A DNA stretch of 64,000 nucleotides from the NCBI RefSeq assembly GCF_021018805.1, contig NW_026961083.1, positions 62,001-126,000 of the forward strand, given 5' to 3'. This stretch comes from Prinia subflava. Lineage: Eukaryota; Chordata; Aves; Passeriformes; Cisticolidae. The number at the start of each line of letters is the position of its first letter. The first letter of the stretch is position 1. Positions 35,801-46,730 of this stretch are shown here, in pieces. The translations under genes and the position numbers were made by a program. A model generated the notes under the pieces. The model was not told where the DNA came from and did not search any database. It saw nothing but the letters and a program-made list of their open reading frames with translations.

Positions 35801-38692
35801 GACGTATATTTTGTACCAGTTGGTGAATTCCTCGTCTACAGAGCAAGAGCAAAGGTTTTAGGATCTAAATTGCTTGATTTCCATGGAAGAGCTATGTAGA
35901 ACACTGTGCTTTGCTGTTACTGTGTTGGTTTTCTCAAGACACAAGTCCTGTTGGTTGTCTGTGTTTGCAGCAAGCAGAGAAGCTGCTGCAGACACTTTCT
36001 TGCTCCTTTTCCACAAGTGAAGTATATTTTGTACCAGTTGGTGTATTCCTCGTCTGCAAAGCAAGAGCAAATGTGTTAGGACCTAAATTGCTTGATTTCC
36101 ATGGAAGAGCTCTGTAGAACATTATGCTTTGCTGTTGCTGTGTTGGTTTTCTCAGGACACAAGTCCTGTTGGTTGTCTGTGTTTGCAGCAAGCAGAGAAG
36201 CTGCTGCAGACACTTTCTTGCCCCTTTTCCACAAGTGAAGTATATTTTGTACCAGTTGGTGTATTCCTCGTCTGCAGAGCAAGAGCAAATATGTTAGGAC
36301 CTAAATTGCTTGATTTCCACGGAAGAGCTCTGTAGAACACTATGCTTTGCTGTTGCTGTGTCGGTTTTCTCAAGAAACAAACCCTGTTTGTTCTCTGTAC
36401 TTGCAGCGAGCAAAGAAGCTCTTGAAGACACGTACCTGCTTTCTAAACTACTGCCGTATATTTTGTACCAGTTGGTGTATTCCTCGTCTGCAAAGCAGGA
36501 GCAAAGGTTTTAGGACCTAAATTGCTTGATTTCCTTGGAAGAGATATGTAGAACACTGTGCTTTGCTGTTACTGTGTTGGTTTTCTCAAGACACAAGCCT
36601 TGTTCGTTGTATGTGTTTCCAGCGAGCAGAAAAGCTGCTGCAGACACTTTCTTGCCCCTTTTCCACAAGTGAAGTATATTTTGTACCAGTTGGTGTATTC
36701 CTCGTCTGCAGAGCAAGAGCAAAGGTTTTAGGATCTAAATTGCTTGTTTTCCATGGAAGAGCTATGTAGAACACTATGCTTTGCTGTTGCTGTGTTGGTT
36801 TTCTCAAGACACAAGTCCTGTTGGTTGTCTGTGTTTGCAGCGAGCAGAGAAGCTGCTGCAGACACTTTCTTGCTCCTTTTCCACAAGTGAAGTATATTTT
36901 GTACCAGTTGGTGTATTCCTCGTCTGCAGAGCAAGAGCAAATATGTTAGGACTTAAATTGCTTGATTTCCATGGAAGAGCTATGTAGAACACTATGCTTT
37001 GCTGTTGCTGTGTTGGTTTTCTCAAGACACAACTCCTGTTGGTTGTCTGTGTTTGCAGCAAGCAGAGAAGCTGCTGCAGACACTTTCTTGCCCCTTTTCC
37101 ACAAGTGAAGTATATTTTGTACCAGTTGGTGTGTTCCTCGTCTGCAAAGCAAGATCAAAGGTCTTAGGACTTAAATTGCTTGATTTCATTGGAAGAGCTA
37201 TTTAGAACACTATGCTTTGCTGTTGCTGTGTTGGTTTTCTAAAGACACAAGCCCTGTTTGTTCTCTGTGTTTTCAGCAAGCAGAGAAGCTGCTGCAGGCA
37301 CTTTCTTGCCCCTTTTCCACAAGTGAAGTATATTTTGTACCAGTTGGTGTGTTCCTCGTCTGCAGAGCAAGAGCAAAGGTTTTAGGTTCTAAATTGCTTG
37401 TTTTCCATGGAAGAGCTATGTAGAACACTATGCTTTGCTGTTGCTGTGTTGGTTTTCTCAAGATACAAGCCCTGTTGGTTGTCTGTGTTTGCAGCAAGCA
37501 GAGAAGCTCTTGAAGACACATACCTGCTTTCTCCACTACTGACGTATATTTTGTACCAGTTGGTGTGTTCCTCGTCTGCAAAGCAAGAGCAAATGTGTTA
37601 GGACCTAAATTGCTTGATTTCCATGGAAGAGCTCTGTAGAACACTATGCTTTGCTGTTGCTGTGTTGGTTTTCTCAGGACACAAATCCTGTTGGTTGTCT
37701 GTGTTTGCAGCAAGCAGAGAAGCTGCTGCAGACACTTTCTTGCCCCTTTTCCACAAGTGAAGTATATTTTGTACCAGTTGGTGTATTCCTCGTCTGCAGA
37801 GCAAGAGCAAATATGTTAGGACCTAAATTGCTTGATTTCCACGGAAGAGCTCTGTAGAACACTATGCTTTGCTGTTGCTGTGTCGGTTTTCTCAAGAAAC
37901 AAACCCTGTTTGTTCTCTGTACTTGCAGCGAGCAAAGAAGCTCTTGAAGACACGTACCTGCTTTCTAAACTACTGCCGTATATTTTGTACCAGTTGGTGT
38001 ATTCCTCGTCTGCAGAGCAGGAGCAAAGGTTTTAGGACCTAAATTGCTTGATTTCCTTGGAAGAGATATGTAGAACACTGTGCTTTGCTGTTACTGTGTT
38101 GGTTTTCTCAAGACACAAGCCTTGTTGGTTGTATGTGTTTCCAGCGAGCAGAAAAGCTGCTGCAGACACTTTCTTGCCCCTTTTCCACAAGTGAAGTATA
38201 TTTTGTACCAGTTGGTGTATTCCTCGTCTGCAGAGCAAGAGCAAAGGTTTTAGGATCTAAATTGCTTGTTTTCCATGGAAGAGCTATGTAGAACACTATG
38301 CTTTGCTGTTGCTGTGTTGGTTTTCTCAAGACACAAGTCCTGTTGGTTGTCTGTGTTTGCAGCAAGCAGAGAAGCTGCTGCAGACACTTTCTTGCCCCTT
38401 TTCCACAAGTGAAGTATATTTTGTACCAGTTGGTGTATTCCTCGTCTGCAGAGCAAGAGCAAATATGTTAGGACTTAAATTGCTTGTTTTCCATGGAAGA
38501 GCTATGTAGAACACTATGCTTTGCTGTTGCTGTGTTGGTTTTCTCAGGACACAAGCCCTGTTGGTTGTCTGTGTTTGCAGCAAGCAGAGAAGCTCTTGAA
38601 GACACATACCTGCTTTCTCCACTACTGACGTATATTTTGTACCAGTTGGTGTGTTCCTCGTCTGCAAAGCAAGAGCAAATGTGTTAGGACCT
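32169..38692 (+). repeat. Two tandem 15-mer lengths (3262 bp each)
   Basis: From M9 at 32169 to M8 at 38477 the order M9-M10-M11-M12-M13-M14-M15-M1-M2-M3-M4-M5-M6-M7-M8 is repeated twice, 32169-35430 and 35431-38692, each 3262 bp. The M1-to-M15 phase gives one intact unit at 33693-36954. Shared marks of both copies are ACAAATCCTG in M4 (34345, 37607) and TTGCAGCGAGCAGAG in M15 (33475, 36737). EcoRI sites in M10 fall 3262 bp apart (32563 and 35825). Confidence 0.92.
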
Positions 38693-41080
38693 AAATTGCT
38701 TGATTTCCATGGAAGAGCTCTGTAGAACATTATGCTTTGCTGTTGCTGTGTTGGTTTTCTCAGGACACAAGTCCTGTTGGTTGTCTGTGTTTGCAGCAAG
38801 CAGAGAAGCTGCTGCAGGCACTTTCTTGCCCCTTTTCCACAAGTGAAGTATATTTTGTACCAGTTGGTGTGTTCCTCGTCTGCAGAGCAAGAGCAAAGGT
38901 TTTAGGTTCTAAATTGCTTGATTTCCATGGAAGAGCTATGTAGAACACTATGCTTTGCTGTTGCTGTGTTGGTTTTCTCAAGATACAAGCCCTGTTGGTT
39001 GTCTGTGTTTGCAGCAAGCAGAGAAGCTCTTGAAGACACGTACCTGCTTTCTCCACTACTGACGTATATTTTGTACCAGTTGGTGTGTTCCTCGTCTGCA
39101 AAGCAAGAGCAAATGTGTTAGGACCTAAATTGCTTGATTTCCATGGAAGAGCTCTGTAGAACACTATGCTTTGCTGTTGCTGTGTTGGTTTTCTCAGGAC
39201 ACAAGTCCTGTTGGTTGTCTGTGTTTGCAGCAAGCAGAGAAGCTGCTGCAGACACTTTCTTGCCCCTTTTCCACAAGTGAAGTATATTTTGTACCAATTG
39301 GTGTATTCCTTGTCTGCAGAGCAAGAGCAAATATGTTAGGACCTAAATTGCTTGATTTCCACGGAAGAGCTCTGTAGAACACTATGCTTTGCTGTTGCTG
39401 TGTCGGTTTTCTCAAGAAACAAACCCTGTTTGTTCTCTGTACTTGCAGCGAGCAAAGAAGCTCTTGAAGACACGTACCTGCTTTCTAAACTACTGCCGTA
39501 TATTTTGTACCAGTTGGTGTATTCCTCGTCTGCAGAGCAGGAGCAAAGGTTTTAGGACCTAAATTGCTTGATTTCCTTGGAAGAGATATGTAGAACACTG
39601 TGCTTTGCTGTTACTGTGTTGGTTTTCTCAAGACACAAGCCTTGTTGGTTGTATGTGTTTCCAGCGAGCAGAAAAGCTGCTGCAGACACTTTCTTGCCCC
39701 TTTTCCACAAGTGAAGTATATTTTGTACCAGTTGGTGTATTCCTCGTCTGCAGAGCAAGAGCAAAGGTTTTAGGATCTAAATTGCTTGTTTTCCATGGAA
39801 GAGCTATGTAGAACACTATGCTTTGCTGTTGCTGTGTTGGTTTTCTCAAGACACAAGTCCTGTTGGTTGTCTGTGTTTGCAGCAAGCAGAGAAGCTGCTG
39901 CAGACACTTTCTTGCCCCTTTTCCACAAGTGAAGTATATTTTGTACCAGTTGGTGTATTCCTCGTCTGCAGAGCAAGAGCAAATATGTTAGGACTTAAAT
40001 TGCTTGTTTTCCATGGAAGAGCTATGTAGAACACTATGCTTTGCTGTTGCTGTGTTGGTTTTCTCAGGACACAAGCCCTGTTGGTTGTCTGTGTTTGCAG
40101 CAAGCAGAGAAGCTCTTGAAGACACATACCTGCTTTCTCCACTACTGACGTATATTTTGTACCAGTTGGTGTGTTCCTCGTCTGCAAAGCAAGAGCAAAT
40201 GTGTTAGGACCTAAATTGCTTGATTTCCATGGAAGAGCTCTGTAGAACATTATGCTTTGCTGTTGCTGTGTTGGTTTTCTCAGGACACAAGTCCTGTTGG
40301 TTGTCTGTGTTTGCAGCAAGCAGAGAAGCTGCTGCAGGCACTTTCTTGCCCCTTTTCCACAAGTGAAGTATATTTTGTACCAGTTGGTGTGTTCCTCGTC
40401 TGCAGAGCAAGAGCAAAGGTTTTAGGTTCTAAATTGCTTGATTTCCATGGAAGAGCTATGTAGAACACTATGCTTTGCTGTTGCTGTGTTGGTTTTCTCA
40501 AGATACAAGCCCTGTTGGTTGTCTGTGTTTGCAGCAAGCAGAGAAGCTCTTGAAGACACGTACCTGCTTTCTCCACTACTGACGTATATTTTGTACCAGT
40601 TGGTGTGTTCCTCGTCTGCAAAGCAAGAGCAAATGTGTTAGGACCTAAATTGCTTGATTTCCATGGAAGAGCTCTGTAGAACACTATGCTTTGCTGTTGC
40701 TGTGTTGGTTTTCTCAGGACACAAGTCCTGTTGGTTGTCTGTGTTTGCAGCAAGCAGAGAAGCTGCTGCAGACACTTTCTTGCCCCTTTTCCACAAGTGA
40801 AGTATATTTTGTACCAATTGGTGTATTCCTCGTCTGCAGAGCAAGAGCAAATATGTTAGGACCTAAATTGCTTGATTTCCACGGAAGAGCTCTGTAGAAC
40901 ACTATGCTTTGCTGTTGCTGTGTCGGTTTTCTCAAGAAACAAACCCTGTTTGTTCTCTGTACTTGCAGCGAGCAAAGAAGCTCTTGAAGACACGTACCTG
41001 CTTTCTAAACTACTGCCGTATATTTTGTACCAGTTGGTGTATTCCTCGTCTGCAGAGCAGGAGCAAAGGTTTTAGGACCT
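38041..41080 (+). repeat. Two tandem 1520-bp 7-mers (M6-M7-M8-M9/2-M3-M4-M5)
   Basis: Units at 38041-39560 and 39561-41080, each with monomer lengths 218, 218, 216, 218, 216, 218 and 216. The fourth monomer is the M9/M2 hybrid, which replaces the eight-monomer path M9 to M2 of the 15-mer. 38041-38692 also belongs to the preceding 15-mer phase. Both M4 copies carry the private TACCAATTGG; the first also has CCTTGTCTG in place of CCTCGTCTG at 39309-39317. Confidence 0.93.
38693..38910 (+). repeat. M9/M2 hybrid monomer, early breakpoint (junction of 1520-bp 7-mer)
   Basis: The 5' part is M9 (GAACATTATGC, TCAGGACAC, TTTGCAG with G at 38793) and the 3' part is M2 (GCAGGCACT with G at 38818, GTGTGTTCC, AAAGGTTTTAGGTTCT). 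The switch therefore lies between 38793 and 38818. It is followed by M3, as M2 would be. The same early-breakpoint form is seen at 14130, 26085, 30649, 40213, 47383 and 48903. Reading it as an unequal-crossover junction is inference; gene conversion could give the same sequence but not the eight-monomer deletion. Confidence 0.82.
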
Positions 41081-43038
41081 AAATTGCTTGATTTCCTTGG
41101 AAGAGCTATGTAGAACACTGTGCTTTGCTGTTACTGTGTTGGTTTTCTCAAGACACAAGCCTTGTTGGTTGTATGTGTTTCCAGCGAGCAGAAAAGCTGC
41201 TGCAGACACTTTCTTGCCCCTTTTCCACAAGTGAAGTATATTTTGTACCAGTTGGTGTATTCCTCGTCTGCAGAGCAAGAGCAAAGGTTTTAGGATCTAA
41301 ATTGCTTGTTTTCCATGGAAGAGCTATGTAGAACACTATGCTTTGCTGTTGCTGTGTTGGTTTTCTCAAGACACAAGTCCTGTTGGTTGTCTGTGTTTGC
41401 AGCAAGCAGAGAAGCTGCTGCAGACACTTTCTTGCCCCTTTTCCACAAGTGAAGTATATTTTGTACCAGTTGGTGTATTCCTCGTCTGCAGAGCAAGAGC
41501 AAATATGTTAGGACTTAAATTGCTTGATTTCCATGGAAGAGCTATGTAGAACACTATGCTTTGCTGTTGCTGTGTTGGTTTTCTCAGGACACAAGTCCTG
41601 TTGGTTGTCTGTGTTTGCAGCAAGCAGAGAAGCTCTTGAAGACACATACCTGCTTTCTCCACTACTGACGTATATTTTGTACCAGTTGGTGTGTTCCTCG
41701 TCTGCAAAGCAAGAGCAAATGTGTTAGGACCTAAATTGCTTGATTTCCATGGAAGAGCTCTGTAGAACATTATGCTTTGCTGTTGCTGTGTTGGTTTTCT
41801 CAGGACACAAGTCCTGTTGGTTGTCTGTGTTTGCAGCAAGCAGAGAAGCTTCTGCAGACACTTTCTTGCCCCTTTTCCACAAGTGAAGTATATTTTGTAC
41901 CAGTTGGTGTATTCCTCGTCTGCAGAGCAAGAGCAAATGTGTTAGGACCTAAATTGCTTGATTTCCACGGAAGAGCTATGTAGAACACTATGCTTTGCTG
42001 TTGCTGTGTTGGTTTTCTCAAGACACAAGTCCTGTTTGTTGTCTGTGTTTTCAGCAAGTAGAGAAGCTGCTGCAAACAGTTTCTTGCCGCTTTTCCAGTA
42101 CTGACGTATATTTTGTACCAGTTGGTGAATTCCTCGTCTACAGAGCAAGAGCAAAGGTTTTAGGATCTAAATTGCTTGATTTCCATGGAAGAGCTATGTA
42201 GAACACTGTGCTTTGCTGTTACTGTGTTGGTTTTCTCAAGACACAAGTCCTGTTGGTTGTCTGTGTTTGCAGCAAGCAGAGAAGCTGCTGCAGACACTTT
42301 CTTGCTCCTTTTCCACAAGTGAAGTATATTTTGTACCAGTTGGTGTATTCCTCGTCTGCAAAGCAAGAGCAAATGTGTTAGGACCTAAATTGCTTGATTT
42401 CCATGGAAGAGCTCTGTAGAACATTATGCTTTGCTGTTGCTGTGTTGGTTTTCTCAGGACACAAGTCCTGTTGGTTGTCTGTGTTTGCAGCAAGCAGAGA
42501 AGCTGCTGCAGACACTTTCTTGCCCCTTTTCCACAAGTGAAGTATATTTTGTACCAGTTGGTGTATTCCTCGTCTGCAGAGGAAGAGCAAATATGTTAGG
42601 ACCTAAATTGCTTGATTTCCACGGAAGAGCTCTGTAGAACACTATGCTTTGCTGTTGCTGTGTCGGTTTTCTCAAGAAACAAACCCTGTTTGTTCTCTGT
42701 GTTTGCAGCAAGCAGAGAAGCTCTTGTAGACACGTACCTGCTTTCTAAACTACTGCCGTATATTTTGTACCAGTTGGTGTATTCCTCGTCTGGAGAGCAG
42801 GAGCAAAGGTTTTAGGACCTAAATTGCTTGATTTCCTTGGAAGAGATATGTAGAACACTGTGCTTTGCTGTTACTGTGTTGGTTTTCTCAAGACACAAGC
42901 CTTGTTCGTTGTATGTGTTTCCAGCGAGCAGAAAAGCTGCTGCAGACACTTTCTTGCCCCTTTTCCACAAGTGAAGTATATTTTGTACCAGTTGGTGTAT
43001 TCCTCGTCTGCAGAGCAAGAGCAAATATGTTAGGACTT
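41081..43038 (+). repeat. Nine-monomer passage through 15-mer order
   Basis: Order M6-M7-M8-M9-M10-M11-M12-M13-M14/15. The last monomer (42821) begins as M14 with TTCGTTGTATG and GCGAGCAGAAAAG and ends as M15 or M7 with AATATGTTAGGACTT, so one monomer length is missing compared with 33257-33692. It leads into M1 at 43039. Confidence 0.87.
42821..43038 (+). repeat. M14/M15 hybrid monomer (one-monomer deletion)
   Basis: Reads as M14 through TTCGTTGTATG, GCGAGCAGAAAAG and CTTGCCCC, then ends AATATGTTAGGACTT like M15. The switch lies roughly between 42960 and 43024. It is followed by M1, as M15 would be, so M14 and M15 have collapsed into one 218-bp monomer. Confidence 0.78.
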
Positions 43039-44776
43039 AAATTGCTTGATTTCCATGGAAGAGCTATGTAGAACACTATGCTTTGCTGTTGCTGTGTTGG
43101 TTTTCTCAAGACACAACTCCTGTTGGTTGTCTGTGTTTGCAGCAAGCAGAGAAGCTGCTGCAGACACTTTCTTGCCCCTTTTCCACAAGTGAAGTATATT
43201 TTGTACCAGTTGGTGTGTTCCTCGTCTGCAAAGCAAGATCAAAGGTCTTAGGACTTAAATTGCTTGATTTCATTGGAAGAGCTATTTAGAACACTATGCT
43301 TTGCTGTTGCTGTGTTGGTTTTCTAAAGACACAAGCCCTGTTTGTTCTCTGTGTTTTCAGCAAGCAGAGAAGCTGCTGCAGGCACTTTCTTGCCCCTTTT
43401 CCACAAGTGAAGTATATTTTGTACCAGTTGGTGTGTTCCTCGTCTGCAGAGCAAGAGCAAAGGTTTTAGGTTCTAAATTGCTTGATTTCCATGGAAGAGC
43501 TATGTAGAACACTATGCTTTGCTGTTGCTGTGTTGGTTTTCTCAAGATACAAGCCCTGTTGGTTGTCTGTGTTTGCAGCAAGCAGAGAAGCTCTTGAAGA
43601 CACGTACCTGCTTTCTCCACTACTGACGTATATTTTGTACCAGTTGGTGTGTTCCTCGTCTGCAAAGCAAGAGCAAATCTGTTAGGACCTAAATTGCTTG
43701 ATTTCCATGGAAGAGCTCTGTAGAACACTATGCTTTGCTGTTGCTGTGTTGGTTTTCTCAGGACACAAGTCCTGTTGGTTGTCTGTGTTTGCAGCAAGCA
43801 GAGAAGCTGCTGCAGACACTTTCTTGCCCCTTTTCCACAAGTGAAGTATATTTTGTACCAGTTGGTGTATTCCTCGTCTGCAGAGCAAGAGCAAATATGT
43901 TAGGACCTAAATTGCTTGATTTCCACGGAAGAGCTCTGTAGAACACTATGCTTTGCTGTTGCTGTGTCGGTTTTCTCAAGAAACAAACCCTGTTTGTTCT
44001 CTGTACTTGCAGCGAGCAAAGAAGCTCTTGAAGACACGTACCTGCTTTCTAAACTACTGCCGTATATTTTGTACCAGTTGGTGTATTCCTCGTCTGCAGA
44101 GCAGGAGCAAAGGTTTTAGGACCTAAATTGCTTGATTTCCTTGGAAGAGATATGTAGAACACTGTGCTTTGCTGTTACTGTGTTGGTTTTCTCAAGACAC
44201 AAGCCTTGTTGCTTGTATGTGTTTCCAGCGAGCAGAAAAGCTGCTGCAGACACTTTCTTGCCCCTTTTCCACAAGTGAAGTATATTTTGTACCAGTTGGT
44301 GTATTCCTCGTCTGCAGAGCAAGAGCAAAGGTTTTAGGATCTAAATTGCTTGTTTTCCATGGAAGAGCTATGTAGAACACTATGCTTTGCTGTTACTGTG
44401 TTGGTTTTCTCAAGACACAAGTCCTGTTGGTTGTCTGTGTTTGCAGCAAGCAGAGAAGCTGCTGCAGACACTTTCTTGCCCCTTTTCCACAAGTGAAGTA
44501 TATTTTGTACCAGTTGGTGTATTCCTCGTCTGCAGAGCAAGAGCAAATATGTTAGGACTTTAATTGCTTGTTTTCCATGGAAGAGCTATGTAGAACACTA
44601 TGCTTTGCTGTTGCTGTGTTGCTTTTCTCAGGACACAAGTCCTGTTGGTTGTCTGTGTTTGCAGCAAGCAGAGAAGCTCTTGAAGACACATACCTGCTTT
44701 CTCCACTACTGACGTATATTTTGTACCAGTTGGTGTGTTCCTCGTCTGCAAAGCAAGAGCAAATGTGTTAGGACCT

Positions 44777-44994
44777 AAATTGCTTGATTTCCATGGAAGA
44801 GCTCTGTAGAACATTATGCTTTGCTGTTGCTGTGTTGGTTTTCTCAGGACACAAGTCCTGTTGGTTGTCTGTGTTTGCAGCAAGCAGAGAAGCTGCTGCA
44901 GACACTTTCTTGCCCCTTTTCCACAAGTGAAGTATATTTTGTACCAGTTGGTGTGTTCCTCGTCTGCAGAGCAAGAGCAAAGGTTTTAGGTTCT
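44777..44994 (+). repeat. M9/M2 hybrid monomer, late breakpoint
   Basis: M9-like through GCAGACACT (A at 44902), then M2-like from GTGTGTTCC (G at 44955) to AAAGGTTTTAGGTTCT, so the switch lies between 44902 and 44955. This is further 3' than in the 38693 hybrid. The same late form occurs at 13696, 25651 and 59991. The two forms indicate either two independent exchanges between M9 and M2 or later conversion of one form. Confidence 0.8.
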
Positions 44995-45644
44995 AAATTG
45001 CTTGATTTCCATGGAAGAGCTATGTAGAACACTATGCTTTGCTGTTGCTGTGTTGGTTTTCTCAAGATACAAGCCCTGTTGGTTGTCTGTGTTTGCAGCA
45101 AGCAGAGAAGCTCTTGAAGACACGTACCTGCTTTCTCCACTACTGACGTATATTTTGTACCAGTTGGTGTGTTCCTCGTCTGCAAAGCAAGAGCAAATGT
45201 GTTAGGACCTAAATTGCTTGATTTCCATGGAAGAGCTCTGTAGAACATTATGCTTTGCTGTTGCTGTGTTGGTTTTCTCAGGACACAAGTCCTGTTGGTT
45301 GTCTGTGTTTGCAGCAAGCAGAGAAGCTGCTGCAGGCACTTTCTTGCCCCTTTTCCACAAGTGAAGTATATTTTGTACCAGTTGGTGTATTCCTCGTCTG
45401 CAGAGCAAGAGCAAATATGTTAGGACCTAAATTGCTTGATTTCCACGGAAGAGCTCTGTAGAACACTATGCTTTGCTGTTGCTGTGTCGGTTTTCTCAAG
45501 AAACAAACCCTGTTTGTTCTCTGTACTTGCAGCGAGCAAAGAAGCTCTTGAAGACACGTACCTGCTTTCTAAACTACTGCCGTATATTTTGTACCAGTTG
45601 GTGTATTCCTCGTCTGCAGAGCAGGAGCAAAGGTTTTAGGACCT

Positions 45645-46730
45645 AAATTGCTTGATTTCCTTGGAAGAGATATGTAGAACACTGTGCTTTGCTGTTACTG
45701 TGTTGGTTTTCTCAAGACACAAGCCTTGTTGCTTGTATGTGTTTCCAGCGAGCAGAAAAGCTGCTGCAGACACTTTCTTGCCCCTTTTCCACAAGTGAAG
45801 TATATTTTGTACCAGTTGGTGTATTCCTCGTCTGCAGAGCAAGAGCAAAGGTTTTAGGATCTAAATTGCTTGTTTTCCATGGAAGAGCTATGTAGAACAC
45901 TATGCTTTGCTGTTGCTGTGTTGGTTTTCTCAAGACACAAGTCCTGTTGGTTGTCTGTGTTTGCAGCAAGCAGAGAAGCTGCTGCAGGCACTTTCTTGCC
46001 CCTTTTCCACAAGTGAAGTATATTTTGTACCAGTTGGTGTGTTCCTCGTCTGCAGAGCAAGAGCAAAGGTTTTAGGTTCTAAATTGCTTGATTTCCATGG
46101 AAGAGCTATGTAGAACACTATGCTTTGCTGTTGCTGTGTTGGTTTTCTCAAGATACAAGCCCTGTTGGTTGTCTGTGTTTGCAGCAAGCAGAGAAGCTCT
46201 TGAAGACACGTACCTGCTTTCTCCACTACTGACGTATATTTTGTACCAGTTGGTGTGTTCCTCGTCTGCAAAGCAAGAGCAAATGTGTTAGGACCTAAAT
46301 TGCTTGATTTCCATGGAAGAGCTCTGTAGAACACTATGCTTTGCTGTTGCTGTGTTGGTTTTCTCAGGACACAAGTCCTGTTGGTTGTCTGTGTTTGCAG
46401 CAAGCAGAGAAGCTGCTGCAGACACTTTCTTGCCCCTTTTCCACAAGTGAAGTATATTTTGTACCAATTGGTGTATTCCTCGTCTGCAGAGCAAGAGCAA
46501 ATATGTTAGGACCTAAATTGCTTGATTTCCACGGAAGAGCTCTGTAGAACACTATGCTTTGCTGTTGCTGTGTCGGTTTTCTCAAGAAACAAACCCTGTT
46601 TGTTCTCTGTACTTGCAGCGAGCAAAGAAGCTCTTGAAGACACGTACCTGCTTTCTAAACTACTGCCGTATATTTTGTACCAGTTGGTGTATTCCTCGTC
46701 TGCAGAGCAGGAGCAAAGGTTTTAGGACCT
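45645..46730 (+). repeat. 5-monomer derivative (1086 bp): M6-M7/9/2-M3-M4-M5
   Basis: Starts at 45645, 45863, 46081, 46297 and 46515. The second monomer begins as M7 (TTGTTTTCC, TCAAGACAC) and ends as the M9/M2 hybrid (GCAGGCACT, AAAGGTTTTAGGTTCT), so M8 and one monomer equivalent are missing. 1520 minus 434 equals the observed 1086 bp. It sits between two ordinary 1520-bp 7-mers. Confidence 0.83.
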
